The notes under the pieces are model-generated. The model was given only the letters and a program-made list of their open reading frames with translations. It was not told the origin of the DNA and did no database searches. A stretch of 64,000 bases of DNA from contig SBLD01000004.1 of assembly GCA_004551485.1 (NCBI GenBank), forward strand, positions 241,888 through 305,887, written 5' to 3'. The position numbers and the translations under genes were made by a program. Of this stretch, positions 55,771-64,000 are shown piece by piece; the first letter of the stretch is position 1, and each line of letters opens with the position of its first letter. This stretch comes from Billgrantia azerbaijanica. GTDB taxonomy: Bacteria; Pseudomonadota; Gammaproteobacteria; Pseudomonadales; Halomonadaceae.

Positions 55771-55825
55771 CATGGAAGTTCATCCAGTAAAAGCATCGCA
55801 CGGGCGGTCCCGGCACCACCGTCCA

Positions 55826-55844
55826 GAGGCGTTTCAAACGCCTC
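55826..55844. repeat. Perfect inverted repeat in the lexA-psrA gap
   Basis: GAGGCGTTT-C-AAACGCCTC, 9-bp arms, 86 nt before psrA. The order GTTT...AAAC is opposite to the PsrA site that follows, so its role is unclear. Confidence 0.45.
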
Positions 55845-55899
55845 GCCCTTGCCAAGGATTGAGAATGGGGCCGTGATCACGTAGGATTTCGCTACGTTT

Positions 55900-55913
55900 C
55901 AAACATTCGTTTC
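55900..55913 (+). promoter_or_regulatory. PsrA operator (autoregulation)
   Basis: CAAAC-ATTC-GTTTC, close to the PsrA consensus G/C-AAAC-N2-4-GTTT-G/C known from Pseudomonas, 17 nt upstream of psrA. Confidence 0.6.
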
Positions 55914-55929
55914 CATCAGGGGCCGTCTC

Positions 55930-56598
55930 ATGGCTCAGACCGACACCGTCACCCGCATCCTCGACACGGCCGAAGTGTTGTTCGCCGAGCGCGGCTTCGC
56001 CGAGACCTCGCTGCGCACCATCACCAGCAAGGCGAAAGTCAACCTGGCCGCCGTGAACTACCACTTCGGCTCCAAGAAGTCCCTGATCCAGGCGGTCTTC
56101 GCCCGCTACCTGGATCCCTTCACCGAGCGTTTCCACGGCGTGCTGGACGAGCTCGAAACGCGCCATGCCGGTGGCGTCATCCCGCTCGAGGAGTTGCTCG
56201 AGTCCATGGCGCGCACCGTGCTGGAGGTGCCGGCCGAGCGTAACAGCCTCAAGGTGTTCATGAAGCTGCTGGGGCTCGCCTACAGCCAGGCCCAGGGTCA
56301 CCTGCGCCGCTACATCCAGGAGGAGTATGGCAGCGTCTTCACCCGCTTCACCGAGCTGGTGCGCCGTGCCACACCGGAGCTGCCCGATGCCGAGCGCTTC
56401 TGGCGCCTGCACTTCGTGCTCGGCACGGTGATCTTCACCCTCTCGGGGCTCGATGCGCTGCGCGACATCGCCGAGAAGGACTACGGCGAGCATGTCTCGG
56501 TACGCGACCTGATCCGCCGGCTACGCCCGGTGGTGGTGGCCGCCATGAACGCGCCGCTGCCTGAGGCCCCTGTCACCGATCGCGCCGAGGCGAGCTGA
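55930..56598 (+). CDS. psrA: TetR-family regulator PsrA
   Basis: A 222-residue TetR repressor with helix-turn-helix TSLRTITSKAKVNLAAVNYHFGSKKSLI at residues 25-52. Adjacent to lexA as in pseudomonads, where PsrA senses long-chain fatty acids and controls fatty-acid oxidation and rpoS. The C-terminal ligand domain ends with an Ala/Pro-rich tail. Its stop overlaps the next ATG. Confidence 0.9.
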   Translation: MAQTDTVTRILDTAEVLFAERGFAETSLRTITSKAKVNLAAVNYHFGSKKSLIQAVFARYLDPFTERFHGVLDELETRHAGGVIPLEELLESMARTVLEVPAERNSLKVFMKLLGLAYSQAQGHLRRYIQEEYGSVFTRFTELVRRATPELPDAERFWRLHFVLGTVIFTLSGLDALRDIAEKDYGEHVSVRDLIRRLRPVVVAAMNAPLPEAPVTDRAEAS

Positions 56599-57113
56599 TG
56601 CGTACCCCGCGACTCGATGCCCTGCCGCCCGAGGGCACCTGGCTCGAGATCGATACCGCCGCCCAGCGCCTGGTGGTGTGGCAGGGGGAGACGCCGGGCG
56701 ATGGCTACGCCATCTCCACCGCCGCCCCGGGCACCGGCCAGCGTGAGGGCAGCGGCCAGACGCCGCTCGGCTGGCACTACGTGCGCGCCGCCATCGGCGA
56801 CGGCCTGCCGGCCGGCACCGTCTTTCGCGGTCGTCGCCCCACCGGTGAGGTCTACAGTGCGGCCCTGGCCGCTGCCTACCCCGGTCGCGACTGGATCCTG
56901 ACGCGCATCCTGTGGCTGTGCGGCCTGGAACCGGGCGTCAACCGGGGCGGCGAGGTCGACAGCCAGCGGCGCTACATCTACCTGCACGGCACCCCGCCCA
57001 GCGAGCCCATGGGGGAGCCGCGCTCCCACGGCTGCATCCGCCTGCGCGATGCCGATCTGCTGGCCCTCTACCGGGTGGCCGTACCGGGCACGCCGGTGTG
57101 GCTGCACGACTGA
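56598..57113 (+). CDS. L,D-transpeptidase (YkuD domain)
   Basis: A 171-residue YkuD-fold protein with the catalytic SHGCIRLRD (Cys) preceded by YIYLHGTPP (His). No signal peptide is evident, which is unusual for an enzyme that acts on peptidoglycan, so it may be exported otherwise or recycle muropeptides. It shares one nucleotide with the psrA stop and is followed by nagZ, another cell-wall gene. Confidence 0.9.
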   Translation: MRTPRLDALPPEGTWLEIDTAAQRLVVWQGETPGDGYAISTAAPGTGQREGSGQTPLGWHYVRAAIGDGLPAGTVFRGRRPTGEVYSAALAAAYPGRDWILTRILWLCGLEPGVNRGGEVDSQRRYIYLHGTPPSEPMGEPRSHGCIRLRDADLLALYRVAVPGTPVWLHD

Positions 57114-57199
57114 TGCCGTCAGCGGCCAACGGCCAGGCCCCTGACACCCGATCCGCGGTGGTCTAGAATCGACATCCTTCCGGCCCGAGGAACGCAACC

Positions 57200-58213
57200 A
57201 TGACCCACTCCCTAGGTCCGGTGATACTGGATCTGGAAGGTACCCGGCTGACGGTGGAGGAGCGCCGTCTCCTGAGGCGCCCCGAGGTGGGGGGCGTGAT
57301 CCTGTTCGGTCGCAACGTCGAAGCGGCGCAGCAGGTGCGCGAGCTCTGCGACGCCATCCGCTGCGTGCGCCCGGAGCTGCTGATTGCCATCGATCAGGAG
57401 GGCGGGCGCGTACAGCGCCTGCGTAACGGCGTCACGCGCCTGCCCGCCATGGGGCGCATCGGTCGCGACTACGTCACCGCTCCCGAGGTGACCCAGCGAC
57501 TCTGTCTCGATGCCGGCTGGCTGCTGGGCATGGAGATGGCGGCCTGCGGCCTGGATTTCAGCTTTGCGCCGGTGCTCGACGTCGACGTCGGCCTCTCCAG
57601 CGTGATCGGCGATCGCAGCTTCGCCGCGGACCCCGAGGCCGTGGCCGCCATGGCCGGCGCCTTCGTGGCCGGCCTTCACGAGGCGGGCATGGCGGCGGTG
57701 GGCAAGCACTTCCCCGGCCATGGCGGCGTGGCGGCCGACTCCCACCACGAGCTGCCCGTCGACGAGCGGCCGTTCGAGGTGCTGCGCCAGCGCGACCTGG
57801 TGCCCTTTGCGGCGCTCGCCGGGCGGCTCGACGCCATCATGCCGGCGCACGTGATCTACCCGGCCTTCGATGCTCGCCCGGCCGGCTTCTCGGCAAGCTG
57901 GCTCGGTATGCTGCGCGAGTCGCTCGGTTTCAAGGGCACCCTCTTCTCGGACGATCTCGGCATGGCCGGTGCCGGCGTGGCCGGCGGGCCTCGTGAGCGG
58001 GCCCTGGCCGCGCTCGGTGCCGGCTGCGACGCGGTACTGGTCTGCAACGACCGGGCCGCGGCCCTGGAGGTGCTCGAGGCCTGCGCCGGGTGCCGCTTCA
58101 AGCCGGCCTCGCGGCTGCGCTACGCGCGGGCGCGCCCCGAACTGGATACCCTCGCGGCGCTCGGCCGCTGGCGTCGCGTGCATGCACGCCTCGAGGCCAT
58201 GGCGGTCGGCTGA
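57200..58213 (+). CDS. nagZ: Beta-N-acetylhexosaminidase
   Basis: A 337-residue GH3 enzyme removing GlcNAc from anhydromuropeptides in cytoplasmic wall recycling. DIDQEGGRVQRL-like AIDQEGGRVQRL, FAPVLDVD, the catalytic loop KHFPGHGGVAADSHHELP and FSDDLGMAGA (nucleophile Asp). It precedes hpt by 49 nt. Confidence 0.96.
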   Translation: MTHSLGPVILDLEGTRLTVEERRLLRRPEVGGVILFGRNVEAAQQVRELCDAIRCVRPELLIAIDQEGGRVQRLRNGVTRLPAMGRIGRDYVTAPEVTQRLCLDAGWLLGMEMAACGLDFSFAPVLDVDVGLSSVIGDRSFAADPEAVAAMAGAFVAGLHEAGMAAVGKHFPGHGGVAADSHHELPVDERPFEVLRQRDLVPFAALAGRLDAIMPAHVIYPAFDARPAGFSASWLGMLRESLGFKGTLFSDDLGMAGAGVAGGPRERALAALGAGCDAVLVCNDRAAALEVLEACAGCRFKPASRLRYARARPELDTLAALGRWRRVHARLEAMAVG

Positions 58214-58262
58214 GCCGGCCCGTCATCCGTTTCCCATCCTGACTGCACGACGAGTCCACTGC

Positions 58263-58841
58263 ATGCCCAAGCTCGAACCCGACCTCCATGACTCCCTAGC
58301 CACCATGCGCGAGGTCATGGAGACCGCCGACTGCCTGATCACCCACGACGAGGTGGAGCAGGCCCTGGACCGCATGGCGGCGGCCATCACCACCGACCTG
58401 GGCGACAAGCTGCCGGTCTTCTACTGCGTGATGAACGGCGGCCTGATCACCACCGGCCATTTGCTCACCCGGCTCGGTTTTCCGCTCGAGGTCGATTACC
58501 TGCACGCCACGCGCTACCGCGGCGGCATCCGCGGTGGCGAGCTGTTCTGGCGGGTCTCGCCGGAGGTCCCCATGGCCGGACGCCACGTGGTGATCGTCGA
58601 CGACATCCTCGACGAGGGAGCCACGCTCGCCGCCATCCTCGACTACTGTCGCGAGGCGGGGGCGGCGAGCATCGCCACCGCCGTGCTGGTCGACAAGCGT
58701 CACGACCGCAAGGCGGTGCCCGGCCTCAAGGCCGACTACTGCAGTCTGGAGGTGGTCGACCGCTACGTGTTCGGCTTCGGCATGGACTACAAGGGCTACT
58801 GGCGCAACGCCCCGGGGATCTTTGCGCCGAAGGGGCTGTGA
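58263..58841 (+). CDS. hpt: Hypoxanthine phosphoribosyltransferase-like protein
   Basis: A 192-residue PRTase with PRPP loop VVIVDDILDEGATL, YCVMNGGLITTGHLL and DYLHATRYRGG, and the base-binding VDKRHDRKAVPGLKADYC. It converts hypoxanthine and possibly guanine to nucleotides. Often found after nagZ in gammaproteobacteria (hypoxanthine-guanine PRTase). Confidence 0.92.
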   Translation: MPKLEPDLHDSLATMREVMETADCLITHDEVEQALDRMAAAITTDLGDKLPVFYCVMNGGLITTGHLLTRLGFPLEVDYLHATRYRGGIRGGELFWRVSPEVPMAGRHVVIVDDILDEGATLAAILDYCREAGAASIATAVLVDKRHDRKAVPGLKADYCSLEVVDRYVFGFGMDYKGYWRNAPGIFAPKGL

Positions 58842-58865
58842 GCCCCCTTGCTCGCCAGGCATGAG

Positions 58866-58892
58866 AAACGCTCCCCGATGGGGAGCGTTTTT
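58866..58892. terminator. Terminator between hpt and the acyl-CoA synthetase gene
   Basis: AACGCTCCCC-GAT-GGGGAGCGTT followed by TTTC; the opposite strand has fewer T. Convergent gene pair. Confidence 0.88.
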
Positions 58893-58914
58893 CGTCGCAT
58901 GAGAGGACGCGTGG

Positions 58915-60615
<1,701 letters not shown>

Positions 60616-60674
60616 TGGTGTTACCCGTGTTGTTGTGGCGAAAAAGGCGTGACACCGCACCGCCGCTGCGCGTT

Positions 60675-61124
60675 TCAGGTGTCGTGGCGGGCCAGGCGGT
60701 CGAGTACCTCTCGGGCCCGGCTTTCCACGTCGTCGAGTTCGCGCTGCATCAGGCGGATGTCTTCGAGCTGGCGCTCCATGTTGGCGCGCTTTTCGGCCAG
60801 GATTTCCAGCAGGCGTCTGAGCTGGCGGGCGTTGCCGTCGGGCATGGCGTCGTACATCTCGATCACCTCGCGGATCTCGGCGAGCGAGAAGCCCAGCCGC
60901 TTGCCGCGCAGGGTGAGCTTCAGACGCACCCTGTCCTTCTCGTGGTACACCCGCGTCTGGCCTCGGCGCTCGGGAGCCAGCAGCCCCTCCTGCTCATAGA
61001 AGCGGATGGTGCGCGGCGTCACCTCGAACATCCGCGCCAGTTCGCCGATGGAATAGGTGCGGCGCTGGCGGGGGAGGCTGCCATTGACCGGGGGGTTGGC
61101 TTCCTGGGGGCGAGATGTGCTCAT
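60675..61124 (-). CDS. liuR: MerR-family regulator LiuR
   Basis: A 149-residue MerR protein: winged helix [28 protein letters not shown] at residues 22-50, then a dimerisation coiled coil with no metal-binding cysteines. This is the LiuR pattern, regulators of branched-chain amino acid and acyl-CoA degradation. A matching palindrome lies in its upstream region, shared with the divergent acyl-CoA dehydrogenase operon. Confidence 0.85.
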   Translation of the reverse strand: MSTSRPQEANPPVNGSLPRQRRTYSIGELARMFEVTPRTIRFYEQEGLLAPERRGQTRVYHEKDRVRLKLTLRGKRLGFSLAEIREVIEMYDAMPDGNARQLRRLLEILAEKRANMERQLEDIRLMQRELDDVESRAREVLDRLARHDT

Positions 61125-61193
61125 CACTGCTGTCCTGTAACTGGGTGGGGCGCCCGTTGGCGGTCCACCATGTATTCGCAACACTAGACGACG

Positions 61194-61209
61194 TTGACGT
61201 TAACGTAAA
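61194..61209. promoter_or_regulatory. LiuR-type operator
   Basis: TTGACGTTAACGTAAA, a near-perfect palindrome of ACGTTAACGT with T/A flanks, matches what I recall of the LiuR motif. It lies between liuR and the acyl-CoA dehydrogenase gene. Confidence 0.6.
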
Positions 61210-61240
61210 GTGGTTGTCGACCAAGGGTGGTATGCGCTAA

Positions 61241-61260
61241 AACCTAGCAAGTGCTAGGTT
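61241..61260. promoter_or_regulatory. Second palindrome in the liuR-dehydrogenase gap
   Basis: AACCTAGCA-AG-TGCTAGGTT, perfect 9-bp arms, 85 nt before the dehydrogenase start. Unlike the LiuR site; it resembles TetR-type operators of acyl-CoA genes. Confidence 0.5.
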
Positions 61261-61344
61261 GGCTGTTGCCAGCCGGATTCCAGACGATGGTGTTCAAGCC
61301 TGACGCTCACTTCACTCCCTACGTCGCAACAAGAGGATGCCCCG

Positions 61345-62511
61345 ATGGACTTTTCCCTGACCGATGACCAGAAGGCGCTCGTGCAGGCGGCCGCCGATTT
61401 CGCCAAGGCCGAGCTGGCCGAACACGCCGCCGAGTGGGATGCCACGTCTCACTTCCCGGTCGATGTCATCCGCTGGGCCGGGGAAGCGGGCTTCCTGGGG
61501 ATCTACACCCCCGAAGAGCAGGGCGGCCTGGGGCTGTCTCGCCTGGACGCCTCCCTGATCTTCGAACAGCTCGCCCAAGGCTGCATTTCGACCACCGCCT
61601 ACCTGACCATCCACAACATGGTCACCTGGATGATTGCCACCTGGGGCAACGAGGCGCTGCGCGAGCGCCACGTCGCCGACATGATAGCAGGCCAGCAGTT
61701 GGGCTCGTATTGCCTTACCGAGCCGGGCTCGGGGTCGGATGCCGCCAGTCTGCGCACCCGCGCCGTGCGCGAGGGTGACGAGTACGTCATCTCCGGTTCC
61801 AAAATGTTCATCTCCGGGGCCGGCGAGACCCAGGTGCTAGTGGTGATGGCGCGCACCGGTGAGCCGGACAGCGGGGCCGGCGGCGTGACCGCCCTCGTGG
61901 TCCCCGCGGACGCCGAAGGCGTCAGCTACGGCAAGAACGAGGAGAAGATGGGCTGGAAGAGCCAGCCCACGCGCCTGATCAGTTTCGACGGCGTTCGCGT
62001 GCCGGTGGCCAACCGCCTCGGCGAGGAGGGCGAGGGCTTCCGGTTCGCCATGAAGGGGCTTGACGGTGGCCGACTCAATATTGCCAGCTGTTCGCTGGGT
62101 GCCGCGCAGCACGCCCTGACCCTGGCGCGGGACTACATGGCCGAGCGCAAGCAGTTCGGCCAGGCACTCTCCAGCTTCCAGGCGCTGCAGTTCAAGCTCG
62201 CCGACATGGCCGCCGAGCTCACCGCCGCGCGCCTGATGGTGCGCCATGCGGCCTGGCGGCTCGACCAGGGCGACCCCGAAGCGACGGCCTTCTGCGCCAT
62301 GGCCAAGCGCCATGCCACGGACATGGGCTTCAACGTGTGCAACGAGGCCCTGCAGCTGCACGGCGGCTACGGTTACATCAAGGAATACCCCCTGGAGCGA
62401 CTGGTGCGCGATACCCGCGTGCATCAGATCCTCGAGGGGACCAACGAGATCATGCGCCTGATCGTGGCCCGTCGCCTGCTGGCCGATGGCGTGATCGAAG
62501 CACTGCAATGA
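61345..62511 (+). CDS. Acyl-CoA dehydrogenase, probable isobutyryl-CoA dehydrogenase
   Basis: A 388-residue FAD acyl-CoA dehydrogenase. LTEPGSGSDAASLRTRA (FAD loop), KEEKMGW-like NEEKMGWKSQPT, GGRLNIASCSLGAAQ, LQLHGGYGYIKEYPLERLVRDTRVHQILEGTNEIMR with the catalytic Glu region. Downstream hydrolase and mmsB identify the pathway as valine catabolism, hence isobutyryl-CoA as the likely substrate. First gene of the operon. Confidence 0.9.
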   Translation: MDFSLTDDQKALVQAAADFAKAELAEHAAEWDATSHFPVDVIRWAGEAGFLGIYTPEEQGGLGLSRLDASLIFEQLAQGCISTTAYLTIHNMVTWMIATWGNEALRERHVADMIAGQQLGSYCLTEPGSGSDAASLRTRAVREGDEYVISGSKMFISGAGETQVLVVMARTGEPDSGAGGVTALVVPADAEGVSYGKNEEKMGWKSQPTRLISFDGVRVPVANRLGEEGEGFRFAMKGLDGGRLNIASCSLGAAQHALTLARDYMAERKQFGQALSSFQALQFKLADMAAELTAARLMVRHAAWRLDQGDPEATAFCAMAKRHATDMGFNVCNEALQLHGGYGYIKEYPLERLVRDTRVHQILEGTNEIMRLIVARRLLADGVIEALQ

Positions 62512-62530
62512 CAACCAGGAGACAACGAGC

Positions 62531-63685
62531 ATGACGGACCTTGCGGTCATCTTCGATGAACTGCCGACCCGGGACGGTGGCCGGATCGGCGTGGCCACGC
62601 TCAACGCCCCCAGATCGCTCAACGCCCTGTCGCTGGAGATGGCGCGCCAGCTCGACGCCAAGCTCGACGCCTGGGCCGTGGATCGCAGCATCGTGGCGGT
62701 GTGGCTGGAAGGGGCGGGCGACAAGGCCTTCTGTGCCGGCGGCGACGTCGTGGCGCTCTACCGCTCGCTGACCGAGGAGGGCGAAAACCGCGGCGCCGGC
62801 CGCGACAGCGTCTTCGCCGAGACCTACTTCACCACGGAGTACCGTCTCGACCACCGCATCCACACCTACCCCAAGCCGCTGCTGGTGTGGGGCGACGGCA
62901 TCGTCATGGGCGGTGGGCTCGGCCTGCTGGCCGGGGCCCATCAGCGCCTGGTGACCGAGACCACGCGTATCGCCATGCCGGAGATCACCATCGGGCTCTA
63001 CCCCGATATCGGCGCGAGCTGGTTCCTGAACCGCATGCCGCCGGGCGTAGGCACCTATCTCGGCCTCACCGGGGCGCAGCTCAACGCCCGGGACGCCCTC
63101 GACCTGGGGATGGCCGATCGCTTCGTGCCGCGCGAGTGCCGCGACGCCCTGCTGGAGGGGCTGGTGCAGGCCGACTATGGCAACCGCCAGCCGCGCGAGC
63201 TGCGCGGCGCCGTGCAGGCGGCGCTCGACGCCGTGGAGGCGCGTGCCCAGGCGCCGACGGGACAGGTGTGGCCGCACCTGGACCACATCCAGGCGCTGGT
63301 CGGCCAGGTGGATGCGGTGGACGCCGTGCAGCGGATCCTCGCCGATAGCCGCGACGATGGCTGGCTTGCCGCCAACCGGGCGCGACTCGAGAAGGGCAGC
63401 CCGCTGACCGCGCACCTGGTGTGGCGCATGCTCGAGCGCCACCGCCACACCAGCCTCGCCGAGGCTTTCCGCGACGAACTCAACCTCTCGGTCCAGTGCT
63501 GCCGCCTGGGCGACATTGCCGAGGGCGTGCGGGCGCTGCTGATCGACAAGGACAAGACCCCGCGCTGGCGGCACGCCGACGTGGCCAGCGTGCCGGAGGC
63601 GGACCTCCAGGCGCTGCTGACGCCCCTGTGGTCCGACGAGGCGCACCCGCTGCGCGACCTGGGGAGCGGTCAGCGGGTCGGCTGA
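62531..63685 (+). CDS. 3-hydroxyisobutyryl-CoA hydrolase
   Basis: A 384-residue crotonase-fold hydrolase, longer than simple enoyl-CoA hydratases. GAGDKAFCAGGDVVALYRS (oxyanion hole) and the catalytic region MPEITIGLYPDIGASWFLNR. It releases CoA from 3-hydroxyisobutyryl-CoA in valine breakdown. An enoyl-CoA hydratase assignment is a lesser alternative. It starts 19 nt after the dehydrogenase. Confidence 0.9.
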   Translation: MTDLAVIFDELPTRDGGRIGVATLNAPRSLNALSLEMARQLDAKLDAWAVDRSIVAVWLEGAGDKAFCAGGDVVALYRSLTEEGENRGAGRDSVFAETYFTTEYRLDHRIHTYPKPLLVWGDGIVMGGGLGLLAGAHQRLVTETTRIAMPEITIGLYPDIGASWFLNRMPPGVGTYLGLTGAQLNARDALDLGMADRFVPRECRDALLEGLVQADYGNRQPRELRGAVQAALDAVEARAQAPTGQVWPHLDHIQALVGQVDAVDAVQRILADSRDDGWLAANRARLEKGSPLTAHLVWRMLERHRHTSLAEAFRDELNLSVQCCRLGDIAEGVRALLIDKDKTPRWRHADVASVPEADLQALLTPLWSDEAHPLRDLGSGQRVG

Positions 63686-63738
63686 ACCCTGGCGTCCTAT
63701 CCTTTGAACAGTCACAACAACAGTCAGGAGCAATTCGC

Positions 63739-64000
63739 ATGAAAATCGCCTTCATCGGTCTGGGCAACATGGGGGCCCCGATGGCCACCAACCTGGTCAA
63801 GGCCGGCCACGACGTCTGCGTCTTCGACCTGGTGGAGAGCGCCATCCAGGCGCTGGAAGCCGAAGGGGCCACCCGTGGCGAGAGCGCCGCCGCCGCCGTG
63901 CGCGGCGCTGAGGTGGTCATCTCCATGCTGCCGGCCGGCGTGCACGTGCGCGGCCTCTACCTCGGTCGCGACGGGCAAGCGGGGCTGCTCGACGCCCTCG
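63739..64000 (+). CDS. mmsB: 3-hydroxyisobutyrate dehydrogenase (cut by the right edge)
   Basis: The first 87 codons of an NAD-dependent beta-hydroxyacid dehydrogenase. Rossmann motif KIAFIGLGNMGAPMATNLVK, then VFDLVESAIQALEAEGA and ADVV-like AEVVISMLPAGVHVRGLYLG. It oxidises 3-hydroxyisobutyrate to methylmalonate semialdehyde, next step after the upstream hydrolase. CAGGAG lies 9 nt before the ATG. Confidence 0.92.
   Translation, partial: MKIAFIGLGNMGAPMATNLVKAGHDVCVFDLVESAIQALEAEGATRGESAAAAVRGAEVVISMLPAGVHVRGLYLGRDGQAGLLDAL

Overview
This window looks like chromosome of a halophilic gammaproteobacterium, most likely a Halomonas-type member of the Halomonadaceae. The basis is very GC-rich coding sequence with GC-ending codons, the order psrA-lexA, an ectoine-type binding protein (EhuB-like), a phasin, a complete nickel urease operon, and a LiuR-regulated branched-chain acyl-CoA operon. 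This is inferred from gene content; no 16S gene is present.

Region 1-12,160 is an accessory island on the minus strand, visibly less GC-rich than the rest. Read from its promoter side it encodes a small four-helix membrane protein, a 2,271-residue AT-less (trans-AT type) polyketide synthase (ACP-KS-DH-KR-ACP-KS), a flavin monooxygenase, and a protein of more than 1,113 residues that runs off the left edge (docking helix-ACP-alpha/beta hydrolase-two aminotransferase-fold domains). Both aminotransferase-like folds appear to lack the PLP-binding lysine. The last KS and the ACP of the next protein look like one module split across two polypeptides. The right end of the island meets the chromosome near 12,615, where the urea-transporter ATPase gene urtE has lost its 5' half and a second, unidentified gene on the other strand has also been cut.

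Region 12,616-18,805 is the urease locus: urtE remnant, ureDABC, a hairpin-rich 244-bp intergenic insert, ureEFG and a small His-rich membrane protein. Region 18,830-30,980 holds housekeeping genes: yihY, yqhA, a lipoprotein, a coiled-coil protein, mrp/apbC, dcd, purMN, perM-hda, an ehuB-like gene, a phasin and an FNR-type regulator whose recognition helix reads like CRP. Region 30,981-38,020 holds fumC, glpR, two tRNA-Val genes, a GAF-type methionine sulfoxide reductase and metNIQ. The metNIQ leader contains a convincing SAM-II riboswitch followed by an intrinsic terminator, which would make methionine import a SAM-attenuated operon.

Region 38,380-44,600 is riboflavin synthase followed by a nucleobase uptake and salvage block (azgA-like permease, apt, gpt, ung, upp, uraA). 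Region 44,570-50,070 is an XRE-cupin regulator diverging from a complete molybdenum-cofactor operon, mobA-mobB-moeA-moaCD-moaE-moaA, in which MoaC and MoaD are fused. Region 50,200-58,850 has an H-NS-like AT-hook protein, an RNase J family enzyme, purU, a CbiM-like membrane protein, overlapping lexA-dinB, psrA, an L,D-transpeptidase, nagZ and hpt. Region 58,900-64,000 is acyl-CoA metabolism: an acyl-CoA synthetase and the MerR regulator liuR, diverging from acyl-CoA dehydrogenase, 3-hydroxyisobutyryl-CoA hydrolase and mmsB (cut by the right edge), together a valine catabolic set.

Intergenic DNA carries two recurring elements: a 140-200 bp repeat with GAAAGC/GCTTTC-like ends (24,012 and 35,040), and short hairpins with different stems but the same CA-GGGA-TG cap (near 16,507, 16,537, 35,196, 38,252 and 38,278).
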